Origin: Kiloniella sp. EL199
GTDB taxonomy: Bacteria; Pseudomonadota; Alphaproteobacteria; Kiloniellales; Kiloniellaceae
Direction: 5' to 3'
Length of the DNA: 64,000 nt
Assembly (NCBI RefSeq): GCF_900313065.1
Contig: NZ_OMPU01000008.1
Location: forward strand, 124,240 to 188,239
Shown: positions 1 to 9,400 of the stretch, in pieces
Numbering within the stretch: position 1 is the first letter of the stretch
Layout of the letters: each line of letters opens with the position of its first letter
Program-made: the position numbers and the translations under genes
Notes under the pieces: model-generated
What the model was told of the DNA's origin: nothing
Databases searched by the model: none
The model's input: only the letters and a program-made list of their open reading frames with translations

Positions 1-1
1 A

Positions 2-466
2 TTGGCATTAGCCCTGTTACAGCTATACGGAACTATGAGTGGATTTAGGTTGTCATCCTGGTTCATTTTAACGGGCCATGTTCTCTACACTCTGCCTTTT
101 ATGATTAGGTCTGTATTGGCAATTTTCACAGCAATTGATCTTAAAGCGCTTGAAGAGGGGGCCAGTTCACTCGGGGCTTCTTCTTGGCAAAGATTCAAAG
201 ATATTGCAGTCCCAAATGCATTACCCGGAATTTTGGCAGGTTCATTAACTGTAGTGACACTATCAATTGGTGAATTTAACCTAACGTGGATGTTGCATAC
301 ACCTTTAACCAAAACACTACCTGTTGGTTTAGCGGATAGCTATGCATCGATGAGACTTGAAATTGCGTCTGCATATACGTTGGTGTTTTTCATAATGATT
401 GTTCCTCTATTGGTTGCTCTGCAATGGCTATCGACACGTACGCAAAAAATTGGAGAAAGCCGATGA
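2..466 (+). CDS. ABC transporter permease, C-terminal part (5' end outside window)
   Basis: This is the C-terminal about 154 residues of a binding-protein-dependent inner-membrane permease; the gene runs in from beyond the left edge, so the apparent TTG start is not real. It has several hydrophobic membrane segments and the cytoplasmic EAA loop (EEGASSLGASSWQRF followed by PNALPGI), which docks on the ATPase. The EAA pattern and the following ATPase fit the polyamine/iron/2-aminoethylphosphonate/glycerol-phosphate branch of importers. The stop overlaps the ATPase start as ATGA, so the two are translationally coupled. Substrate cannot be told from this fragment. Confidence 0.9.
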   Translation: MALALLQLYGTMSGFRLSSWFILTGHVLYTLPFMIRSVLAIFTAIDLKALEEGASSLGASSWQRFKDIAVPNALPGILAGSLTVVTLSIGEFNLTWMLHTPLTKTLPVGLADSYASMRLEIASAYTLVFFIMIVPLLVALQWLSTRTQKIGESR

Positions 467-1509
467 GCGGCACACAAATTCAGTTAAAATCTTGTTCCAA
501 AACCTTTCCTGACGGGACGCGTGCGTTGTCTCCGACTAGCATAAACGTATCACCTGGAGAGATATTGGCTCTGCTTGGTCCTTCGGGGTGCGGCAAAACA
601 ACGATGTTACGTATTATAGCCGGACTTGAAAGTCCTGATGAAACAGGAAAGGTTTTTTTTGATGATAGTGATGTTACTTCTATTCCTATCGAAAAAAGAT
701 CAGTTGGAATGGTCTTTCAGTCTTATGCTCTGTTTCCCAATATGTCGGTTCGTGAAAATATTGGCTATGGCCTTAAAATTAAAAAGATTTCCACTGAGAA
801 AATTCGCGATAGAGTAGATGAAGTCATGGCATTATGCCAATTGGAAGGTTTAGGCGAGAGAAATATCAAGGCACTCTCAGGTGGACAAAGACAACGCGTT
901 GCGCTTGCACGAGCAGTCGCACCTCAACCGAAAATCTTACTTCTTGACGAACCTTTATCAGCGCTTGATGCAGGCCTGAGAGATCAGTTACGGGATGAGC
1001 TTGCTATTTTGCTTCGGTCTTTATCGATTACGACAGTATTTGTGACTCATGATCAGGCCGAAGCCATGGCAATTGCTGACAGGGTTGCTGTCATGCAAAA
1101 GGGGCACGTATTACAAATTGATGACCCAAGAAAACTGTATACAGCGCCCGATAACGCATTTGTTGCCAGGTTTGTTGGAGCTGCCAATGAACTATCAGGC
1201 AGACTCAATAATAATCTTTTCTCTTTACAGGGTGGAAGCTTGCAACTGCCGGAAGGAATATCGGCGGTAAGTGACGATAAGATATATGTTCGTCAAGAAG
1301 CGATTAAGTTAATCCCCCCTTCGGAATCTGAACTAAAAGGTAAAGTGCTTTCGAGCACATTTTTGGGGAATTCTCAAAAAATTGTGCTGTCTGATGTTTG
1401 TGAGCGGTTGGTCAATGTTATTACAGATCCATTCTCGAAATATGAAATAGGTCAAGAAGTAGGCCTTTTGATTCAGGTTGAGGATATTCTTGTTTTGAGA
1501 GACGATTAA
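463..1509 (+). CDS. ABC transporter ATP-binding protein (PotA/UgpC/PhnT-like, TOBE domain)
   Basis: Cytoplasmic ATPase that powers the import complex whose permease is encoded just upstream. Seen: Walker A GPSGCGKTT at about residues 39-47, Q-loop VFQSYALFPN, signature LSGGQRQRVALARA from about residue 138, Walker B LLLDEP near 160, switch His in TVFVTHDQAE near 195, then a C-terminal TOBE-like regulatory/substrate domain of about 110 residues. I chose the ATG at 463 rather than the longer in-frame start at 424 because it overlaps the permease stop (ATGA) and gives an N-terminus of normal length for the family. A phosphodiesterase gene follows after 3 bases, so a phosphate-ester or phosphonate substrate is a reasonable inference, not a demonstrated one. 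Confidence 0.92.
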   Translation: MSGTQIQLKSCSKTFPDGTRALSPTSINVSPGEILALLGPSGCGKTTMLRIIAGLESPDETGKVFFDDSDVTSIPIEKRSVGMVFQSYALFPNMSVRENIGYGLKIKKISTEKIRDRVDEVMALCQLEGLGERNIKALSGGQRQRVALARAVAPQPKILLLDEPLSALDAGLRDQLRDELAILLRSLSITTVFVTHDQAEAMAIADRVAVMQKGHVLQIDDPRKLYTAPDNAFVARFVGAANELSGRLNNNLFSLQGGSLQLPEGISAVSDDKIYVRQEAIKLIPPSESELKGKVLSSTFLGNSQKIVLSDVCERLVNVITDPFSKYEIGQEVGLLIQVEDILVLRDD

Positions 1510-1512
1510 ATT

Positions 1513-2331
1513 ATGAGGAAAGTAACTAAATTTGTTCAACTTACGGACACACATATTGTTCGAGAGGGAGAACTAGCATACGGCGTCGTCAATACAGCAG
1601 AGTATCTGGAACGTGCTGTAAAAGTAATAAATGGATTACTCGAATATATTGGACCAATTGACGGCGTTGTTGTAACTGGAGATTTAGCAGATTTTGGGGC
1701 TGCCGAGGAATATCAAAGATTTAAGGAGTTAATAAAACCTCTTAAATTTCCTGTCTTTGTATTGCCAGGTAATCATGATAACCGTGAACAAATGCGTACG
1801 GCTTTTGATTTCACTAATGAGACAGGCCCTTTGAATGCTCATGTCAAGTTTGGTGATTGTCATTTGATTACGCTGGATAGTTTAGTCACAGGCAGTCCGC
1901 ACGGTCTTCTTACAGATAAAACTTTAGATTGGTTGAAGTGCGAACTAGGTGAATTGGGAAATGAACCTGTAAGTATCGCGTTGCACCACCCTCCGTTTGT
2001 CACTGGCATTGGGCATATGGATCGCCAACGTCTTCGTAATTCGGAACAATTCCTGAATATAGTGGCTCAACATAAGGGTGCAAAACAGGTTATATGCGGC
2101 CACGTTCATCGGCACATAACATATTTTGACAAACGTTGTCCGATTGTTATTTCTCCATCGCCGGCGCATGCTGTTGCTCTTGACCATAGAGAAAATGGCC
2201 CGTCAGATTTCACTTTGGAACCGGGAGGGATTTTACTCCATACGCTTATACCAGAGACCAGAGATTATTGCTTTAGATCTGAGTTTGTCCCGGTTTCACC
2301 TTTTAAAGGTCCTTATAGTTTCGGATTATAA
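1513..2331 (+). CDS. Calcineurin-like phosphodiesterase (GpdQ/CpdA class III family)
   Basis: A 272-residue metallophosphoesterase. All blocks of the two-metal active site are visible: DTH (Asp12, His14), GDLAD (Asp57), GNHD (Asn87, His88), HHPP (His158) and GHVH (His197, His199). Layout and length match class III cyclic-nucleotide phosphodiesterases (CpdA/Icc) and the glycerophosphodiesterase GpdQ, which hydrolyse phosphodiesters at a binuclear metal centre. It starts 3 bases after the ATPase gene, so it is the last gene of the ABC operon. This makes hydrolysis of an imported phosphodiester (for example a glycerophosphodiester) more likely than cAMP turnover, but both remain possible. It has no signal peptide, so it acts in the cytoplasm. 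Confidence 0.88.
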   Translation: MRKVTKFVQLTDTHIVREGELAYGVVNTAEYLERAVKVINGLLEYIGPIDGVVVTGDLADFGAAEEYQRFKELIKPLKFPVFVLPGNHDNREQMRTAFDFTNETGPLNAHVKFGDCHLITLDSLVTGSPHGLLTDKTLDWLKCELGELGNEPVSIALHHPPFVTGIGHMDRQRLRNSEQFLNIVAQHKGAKQVICGHVHRHITYFDKRCPIVISPSPAHAVALDHRENGPSDFTLEPGGILLHTLIPETRDYCFRSEFVPVSPFKGPYSFGL

Positions 2332-2477
2332 TTTATTTTACTCAGAGATATTTGTGGTGAAGTATTTTTGATTATATATTCATGCTTGAAAACCTCTGAT
2401 GTAGAGGCAATCTATAAATACAAGACGTTACCATTTATTCTGATGATTTGAATAGTTGTTATGTGGAATCTGAGTAT

Positions 2478-3926
2478 ATGAAAGATAAAGGCTTGAAGGC
2501 CGCTCCGAAATTGAAGCAATCATTTGCGCAGCGGCTAAGTAATTATCTTTTGGCCGGGGTCTTGATAACGGCACCTGTAACCATAACGTTGTGGCTTGCC
2601 TGGAGAGCTATTACCTTTGTCGATAGTCAGGTAACCCCGCTTATTCCTCTGAAATGGAACCCGGAAAATTATCTTCCCTTTGGTGTTCCCGGATTAGGTT
2701 TGGTTGTTATTATTGTCGGGTTGACCCTAATTGGTTTTTTAACTGCAGGGTATATTGGGCGGCTGTTGAAGCGAGCGAGTGAAGCTATTGTTAAAAAGCT
2801 TCCTGTGGTTCGGAGTGTTTACAGTTGGACTCATCAGGTTTTTGAAACAGTACTTTCCCAAAACTCATCTGCTTTTAACGAGGTCGTGCTTGTTGAATAT
2901 CCCCATCGAGGTTGCTGGGTTGTCGGTTTCATCACCGGACGTACCAAAGGCGAAGTACAAAGCCTGACAGATGATACTGTTGTGAATGTTTTTGTACCTG
3001 CGACGCCAAACCCGACAACAGGCTTCCTGCTTTTTATTCCCAAACAGGATGTTCATCATCTGGATATGACAGTGGAAGAGGGGATCAAGCTCGTCATTTC
3101 AGGGGGCATACTGTCGCCTTCTGAAATCAAGAAGCTTACTCAGGATGAAAAAGCCAAGAAGGCAGCAGAAGAAGCGCATGCACATCATAAGCCAAGCGTC
3201 TTTATGAAGCTGAGAAACTATTTCTTTGGTGGCATGTTGGTGACGGCACCGATAGGTCTCACATTCTGGTTGGCTTGGGAAATCATTATTCTCATTGATA
3301 GCTGGGTGCGTCCCTATATTCCATTAAAGTGGAACCCAGAAACATATCTTCCTTTTGCGCTACCGGGGCTCGGCCTGTTTTTTATTTTTGTCAGTCTGAC
3401 GTTGATCGGTTTTCTTACAGCGGGAATTGTTGGGAAAACACTCTTACGTATAAGTGAGCGCTTGTTGGATCAAATGCCTGTTATTCGAACAGTCTATGGG
3501 GCGATCAAGCAAATTATCGAAACGATTTTTCAGGATCATTCAAATGCATTTCGCGAGGTGGTATTATTCCAATATCCTCGACCAGGATCTTGGGCATTAG
3601 GATTTTATACCGGGGATTCAAACCGCTTGATTAAAGATATCTCTGAAGACGAATCAATTAATGTTTTCCTGCCAACAACGCCTAATCCAACATCCGGGTT
3701 TTTGCTTTTTGTTCCTCGCAAAGAAGCAAGAATGCTGACAATGTCTGTTGAAGAGGGGATTAAGATGGTTGTCTCGGGTGGGATTGTTACCCCCGAATAT
3801 CACACCCCGGAGCAAGAACAGGAAAAGCTGACCGTACAAACAACCAAATCGGATCAGGAAACAAACTCTGCTGAAAAAGTGAAGGAAGGCGATAAAGGCG
3901 AAGAGTCTCGGAAGGCGGCTTCGTAA
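2478..3926 (+). CDS. Membrane protein with two tandem DUF502 domains
   Basis: DUF502 proteins are inner-membrane proteins of unknown role, usually one domain of roughly 200-230 residues. This 482-residue protein carries two full copies: about residues 20-214 and 242-436. Each copy repeats the same landmarks in order: a start like NYLLAG/NYFFGG with TAP, IPLKWNPE.YLPF, PGLGL, LTLIGFLTAG, a P-V-R-VY segment, VEYP/FQYP, T.PNPT.GFLLF.P and VEEGIK.V.SGGI. Each copy has two hydrophobic hairpin segments. The C-terminal tail is charged, rich in Lys, Glu and Gln. I chose the ATG at 2478 over the TTG at 2448. The gene converges on recG with a 10-base gap; DUF502 beside recG is, as I recall, common in Alphaproteobacteria. 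The fusion is the odd feature. Confidence 0.88.
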   Translation: MKDKGLKAAPKLKQSFAQRLSNYLLAGVLITAPVTITLWLAWRAITFVDSQVTPLIPLKWNPENYLPFGVPGLGLVVIIVGLTLIGFLTAGYIGRLLKRASEAIVKKLPVVRSVYSWTHQVFETVLSQNSSAFNEVVLVEYPHRGCWVVGFITGRTKGEVQSLTDDTVVNVFVPATPNPTTGFLLFIPKQDVHHLDMTVEEGIKLVISGGILSPSEIKKLTQDEKAKKAAEEAHAHHKPSVFMKLRNYFFGGMLVTAPIGLTFWLAWEIIILIDSWVRPYIPLKWNPETYLPFALPGLGLFFIFVSLTLIGFLTAGIVGKTLLRISERLLDQMPVIRTVYGAIKQIIETIFQDHSNAFREVVLFQYPRPGSWALGFYTGDSNRLIKDISEDESINVFLPTTPNPTSGFLLFVPRKEARMLTMSVEEGIKMVVSGGIVTPEYHTPEQEQEKLTVQTTKSDQETNSAEKVKEGDKGEESRKAAS

Positions 3927-3936
3927 GTACAGCGAG

Positions 3937-6018
3937 TTAACCTGACTTTAGGTATTTAACAGCTGTATCTCTCTCAAACAGGTACAACAGTGTTCGCAGA
4001 GCTTGGCCGCGTGGGGTTTGAAGTGTTGGATCTTTATCCATAATGAGTTTGGCATCATTACGCGCCGTTGCCAGTAACTCACCATGACAGGCCAGATCAG
4101 CAACTTTAAATTCTGGTAGCCCGCTTTGTCTTGTTCCCAAGACTTCCCCCGCGCCGCGCAAGCGTAAATCTTCTTCGGCGATGACAAAGCCATCGTCACT
4201 GTCACGCATGATTTTGAGGCGGGCTTTACTGGTTTCCCCCAAAGGTCCCTGGTACATCAGAATACAGGTAGATTTCTCACTACCACGCCCAATTCTCCCC
4301 CGAAGCTGATGGAGTTGTGCCAGGCCGAAGCGTTCGGCATGTTCAATCACCATTATGGTTGCCTGAGGAACGTCAACACCGACTTCAATAACGGTCGTTG
4401 CAATAAGTAGATCAACATTACCTTTGGCAAATTTTTCCATAACGGCGTCTTTTTCAGGCCCCTTCATTCGGCCATGAACCAAACCAACCCGGTCGCCAAA
4501 TCGTTCGTTTAGTTCCCGATGTCTTTCTTCTGCAGCAGCAAGGTCAGATTTGTCCGAATCTTCAACCAAGGGGCAAACCCAATAGACCTTTGTTCCCTGA
4601 TCCAAAGATCTTGCAACGCCATTGATAACATCATCAATCCGTTCGACGGAAACTGTGCGTGTATCAACGGGCTGTCGTCCGGCTGGCTTTTCTGTCAGAC
4701 GGGAAACGGCCATGTCTCCATAGGCCGTCAGCATAAGTGTACGAGGAATAGGTGTCGCCGTCATAACCAACATATCTACACCAGCCCCTTTTCGTGCGAG
4801 GGAAAGTCGTTGGTGAACACCAAATCTATGCTGTTCATCAATCACAGCCAAAGCGAGATCAGAGAAATCAATTTCATCTTGAAAAAGTGCATGGGTGCCA
4901 ATAACCATTTGTGTCGTACCATCGGCGATACCTTCCAGAATGGTTTTGCGTGCTTTTCCTTTATCACGACCAGTAAGGATGACGATAGAAATCCCAAGTT
5001 TTTCAGCAAAGGGCTGTAGAGTTTTATAGTGTTGGCGTGCCAAAATTTCTGTAGGCGCCATCAAAGCTGCCTGAGAACCACTTTCTATCGCAGCCAGCAT
5101 GGGAAAGAGCGCGACGGCTGTTTTACCGCTTCCCACATCGCCTTGCACCAAGCGGAGCATCCGATTAGAGCTTTCCATATCGGCAACGATTTCCCGAATT
5201 GATTGGTCCTGTGAACCGGTCAACTTGAAGGGCAGGATGTCCAGCATTCTTTCACGAAGCGATCCATCGCCCTTAATGATGCGTCCCTTTGCTGCTGTTT
5301 GCTGTTCCCGAACAAGGGATATCGCTAGCTGGTTTGCCAAAAGCTCATCATAGGCCAATCGTTTTCTATAGGGTGAAAATGCTGTTAGCTCATCTTCCGA
5401 TTGGGGATGATGGATCTTTTGAAGACAGCTATGCCAATCGAGCCAGTTTTCCTGTTCTTTTAGTGAGTTATCAAGCCATTCTGGTACGGCAGGAACCAAA
5501 GCAAGAGAAGCCTTGATGGCTTTTGAAAGTGGTTTGAGTGTTACGCCTGCGCTAAGAGGATAAACAGGTTCTACTGTTTTTACGTCTTCTTCTTCATTTA
5601 GTGGCACCATATGGTCCGGATGGGCCATTTGAAGAACATCCCCAAAGCGTTCCAGCTTACCACTTATGATACGCTCTTCCCCCACAGGAAGGAGTTTCAT
5701 GAGATAATCACTGCGTGCATGAAAAAAGATCAATGTCATCTCACCCGTGTGATCATGACAAATAACGCGGTAAGGACTACGGCGATTTGGGGACGGGATG
5801 TGCCGAGATACTGTGATTTTCAGTGTTGCAACGCGATCAGAGATTGCATCGGTAATAGTTGGCGAATAGCGACGATCAACCAATCCCACTGGTAGATGCC
5901 AGCAAAGGTCAAGTACACGGCTGCCTGCCAGCTTTTCATAAAGCGTACTTAACCGAGGTCCAACACCTTGAAGAGTTGAGACTGGAGTAAAGAGTGGAAA
6001 GAGAATCTCTGGACGCAC
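3937..6018 (-). CDS. recG: ATP-dependent DNA helicase RecG
   Basis: RecG remodels stalled replication forks and branched recombination intermediates by reverse branch migration. The 693-residue length is standard. Seen: N-terminal wedge/OB region (about residues 55-150, including CHDHTGEMTLIFF), Walker A GDVGSGKT at about 293-300, DEQH helicase motif II near 394, TATPIPRT motif III near 420, and the C-terminal helicase half ending in ATTVIEVGVDVP and QLRGRIGRG. It is read divergently from sdhE and mfd, a repair-rich neighbourhood typical of this bacterial group. The upstream region contains a GTTC-N7-GTTT that resembles but does not match a LexA box. Confidence 0.97.
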   Translation of the reverse strand: MRPEILFPLFTPVSTLQGVGPRLSTLYEKLAGSRVLDLCWHLPVGLVDRRYSPTITDAISDRVATLKITVSRHIPSPNRRSPYRVICHDHTGEMTLIFFHARSDYLMKLLPVGEERIISGKLERFGDVLQMAHPDHMVPLNEEEDVKTVEPVYPLSAGVTLKPLSKAIKASLALVPAVPEWLDNSLKEQENWLDWHSCLQKIHHPQSEDELTAFSPYRKRLAYDELLANQLAISLVREQQTAAKGRIIKGDGSLRERMLDILPFKLTGSQDQSIREIVADMESSNRMLRLVQGDVGSGKTAVALFPMLAAIESGSQAALMAPTEILARQHYKTLQPFAEKLGISIVILTGRDKGKARKTILEGIADGTTQMVIGTHALFQDEIDFSDLALAVIDEQHRFGVHQRLSLARKGAGVDMLVMTATPIPRTLMLTAYGDMAVSRLTEKPAGRQPVDTRTVSVERIDDVINGVARSLDQGTKVYWVCPLVEDSDKSDLAAAEERHRELNERFGDRVGLVHGRMKGPEKDAVMEKFAKGNVDLLIATTVIEVGVDVPQATIMVIEHAERFGLAQLHQLRGRIGRGSEKSTCILMYQGPLGETSKARLKIMRDSDDGFVIAEEDLRLRGAGEVLGTRQSGLPEFKVADLACHGELLATARNDAKLIMDKDPTLQTPRGQALRTLLYLFERDTAVKYLKSG

Positions 6019-6141
6019 GGGCTTTAACTTGCAGAAATTAAATCGGATGTTTATTAAATGTTCTAGTAATGTTTCCTATATCACAGCTTAATGTGCAAGC
6101 GAAACGAACAAGCGTATAAAATTCAATAGCGGGTGAGATTT

Positions 6142-6426
6142 ATGTGTATGGCAGCTGACGCTGAGTTAGATAAAAGGCGTAAACAGCTTAAATTCAGAAG
6201 CTGGCATCGCGGAACGCAAGAAGCGGATCTTATTATTGGAACCTTTGCAGATCAAAACGTTGGTAATATGGACGCGACAGAACTGGACCTTTTCGAACGT
6301 GTACTCGAAATCCCGGATCCTGTCCTCTATGACTGGATCATTGGGAATTCAGCTCCGACGGAAAATATGCACAACAAAGTCCTTGATGCTTTGCTAAGCT
6401 TTAAATACACCCCGAACAAACGATAA
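6142..6426 (+). CDS. sdhE: Succinate dehydrogenase assembly factor SdhE (DUF339)
   Basis: SdhE helps attach FAD covalently to the SdhA flavoprotein of succinate dehydrogenase. This protein of about 95 residues is of family size and contains the hallmark RGxxE motif (HRGTQEAD), followed by the acidic helix pattern ELDLFERVLEIPDPVLYDWI. The start is uncertain: GTG at 6133, ATG at 6142 and ATG at 6148 are all in frame. I chose 6142 because a purine-rich GGTGAG lies just before it; 6148 is nearly as good. It sits between divergent recG and downstream mfd, an arrangement often seen in Alphaproteobacteria. Confidence 0.92.
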   Translation: MCMAADAELDKRRKQLKFRSWHRGTQEADLIIGTFADQNVGNMDATELDLFERVLEIPDPVLYDWIIGNSAPTENMHNKVLDALLSFKYTPNKR

Positions 6427-6499
6427 TTACCTTATTGAATACGTTCTATTGCCTAGCCTCAGACGTTCAGAACGACGATTATTATAAAGAATTGTAACA

Positions 6500-9400
6500 G
6501 TGAAAACACTCGCAACCCGACTTCAAGCCGCCGATCATTACCAGATATCATCAGCTCCCGAAGGTTATGATGCCCAACTTCTTGCTGAGCTTGTTGTCGA
6601 ATTGGCACCACAGCCTGTTTTACATGTTGCACTTGACGATAATCGTCTGGCTGTTCTTACCGAACTTGTTGGTTTTTTTGCACCTGATATCGAGATTATT
6701 GAAATTCCAGCCTGGGATTGTTTACCCTATGACCGGGTGAGCCCGCACAAAGATATTTTGGCGGCACGTATTAATGCCTTTGCTAAGTTACTGGCAACAC
6801 CTGCATCCAAGTCTGGTCGCCTTGTTCTTACGACGATCTCAGCCTCACTTCAGAAAATTCCACCTCGAGAGTTATTCAAAAACAGAACTCTTGTTGCCAA
6901 ATCGGGCGTTGAAATCAAAAACGAAGATTTGGTGAAATTCTTTTCGACCAATGGTTATCTGCGTTCTGAGACGGTTAGCGAAGCGGGCGAATACGCTATT
7001 CGTGGTGGGATTGTTGATGTCTATCCGCCGGGTGAAGAGCTCCCACTGCGTCTGGATTTCTTCGGGGATGAGTTGGATACTTTGCGGTATTTCGACCCGC
7101 TGACACAAAGAACAACAGGAGATGCGCAAAGCCTGGAGCTTAAACCTGTCGGTGAAGCAATTCTTGATGAAAAGACAATCGAGTCTTTCCGAAAAGGATA
7201 TCGCGAAACCTTTGGTGCTGTTGCAAAGGATGATCCTTTGTACGAAGCCATATCCGAAGGACGACAATATCCTGGAATGGAACACTGGTTACCGCTTTTT
7301 TATGGCGATCTGGAAACGTTGTTTGATTATCTTCCAACCGCTGTCGTGACACTGGATGGTCAAGCAGCAGAAGCAAGAGATGCCCGGATCGAGTCCATCA
7401 CCGATTTCTTCCAAGCCCGACAGACAATGGAAAATACGGCTGAAGGAGGTTGGGTTTACAAACCTGTTCCAATGCAACGCTTGTTCCTGTCTGTTGAAGA
7501 TTGGGATGGCATTCTATCCAAAAGACCTGTCACACAGTTTTCTGGTTTTACATTACCTGATCATCTTGAAAACCTGATTGAAGTCGAAGGCAAGCAAGGT
7601 AAAGATTTTTCCGAAGCCAGAAATCGTGAAGACGTTAATGTTTTTGACGAGGTCGGCGAATATATCCGGCTTCATCAAACGAATGGTAAAAAGATTATCG
7701 TTACCGGTTTTAGTGATGGATCTCGTGATCGACTTATTTCTATGTTTCATGAACACGGTCTGACCAATACTGATGTTCTAAAAGATTGGAAAATTCACAA
7801 AAAGACAATGCGCAAGCAGGTCCAATTCCTGACGTTGGGATTGGAACGCGGTGTGGTTACACCAAATGTCGTGTTTATTACTGAGCAAGATATTCTTGGC
7901 GAGCGCCTTGCCCGTGCGCAAAAAAGGCGTCGTAAATCAGATAACTTCCTAAAAGAGGTTTCCTCTCTTCAGGACAAAGACTTTGTTGTCCACATGGAAC
8001 ACGGTATCGGACAGTATATTGGTCTGGAAACCGTTGATGTTGGCGGAGCGCCGCATGATTGCCTCAAGGTTATTTATAGCGGTGGTGATAAGCTTTTTGT
8101 GCCTGTCGAAAACATCGAAATACTGTCTCGTTATGGCTCTGAAGATTGTGGCGCAGAGTTGGATCGTTTGGGCGGTGCGGCTTGGCAGGCCAAAAAAGCG
8201 CGGGTTAAGGAACGTATCCGGGAAATTGCGCACCAGCTTATAGGTATTGCGGCGAACCGACTTTTACGAAAAGCGGAAACCATTGATGTGCCAGAAGGTT
8301 TGTACGACGAGTTTGCTGCCCGTTTCCCTTATCCCGAGACAGAAGATCAGCTTAATGCGATTGCGGATGTTTTCGAAGATCTGAGATCAGGGCGACCGAT
8401 GGACCGCCTTGTTTGTGGTGATGTTGGCTTTGGAAAAACCGAAGTTGCACTCAGAGCAGCCTTTGTTGCCGTTATGAGTGGCAAGCAAGTAGCCGTTGTC
8501 GTGCCGACAACACTATTGGCCCGTCAGCACTACAATAACTTTGTCGAACGTTTCAAAGGTTTACCTGTACGCATAGGGCAGTTATCTCGCCTGGCGACCA
8601 GTAAAGAGCAGACCGAAACGAAAAAAGGCCTCGCCGAAGGTACGGTTGAGATCGTGGTCGGAACCCATGCTGTCTTTGCGAAAAACATGAAGTTCTCTGA
8701 TCTTGGTTTGTTGATTGTCGATGAAGAACAGCACTTTGGCGTCAAACAGAAAGAACGCCTGAAAGAACTACGTTCTGATGTGCATGTTCTGACCTTAACA
8801 GCAACACCTATACCCCGGACATTGCAGATGGCAATGTCCGGGGTTAAGGAAATGAGTCTGATTGCCACGCCACCGGTTGATCGTTTGGCTGTACGTACAT
8901 TTGTGCTGCCGTTTGATCCGGTCATTGTACGTGAAGCTATTTTGCGGGAACACTATCGTGGTGGACAGACCTTTTATGTCTGTCCACGCCTGTCGGATTT
9001 GAGAGAACTGAAAGAGCGTTTGGAAAAGCTCGTGCCGGAAGTGAAAATCTGTGTTGCACATGGACAACTGGCTGCGAGTGATCTGGAAGATGTGATGACT
9101 GCTTTCTGTGATCATCAATATGATGTCTTGCTCTCGACGAGTATAATTGAATCCGGTCTGGATATTCCAAGCGCTAATACGATGCTTGTTCACCGTGCCG
9201 ATATGTTTGGTCTTGCCCAGCTTTATCAGATCCGTGGTCGTATTGGTCGTTCCAAAATCCGGGGCTATTGCTATCTGACCCTGCCTGTTGGCAAGTTATT
9301 GAGCAAAACGGCTGAACGTCGTCTTGAAGTTATGCAAACGCTGGATAGTCTTGGCGCTGGATTTAATCTTGCCAGTCACGATATGGATATCCGTGGGGCA

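Noticed and set aside
4519-5019. 166-codon frame antisense to recG
   Set aside because: Shadow of the recG reading frame; no start signal and improbable Cys/His-rich composition.
6060-6074. Possible LexA box between recG and sdhE
   Set aside because: It reads GTTC-N7-GTTT, one mismatch in the second half-site, whereas three other sites in the window are exact. Not strong enough to call.
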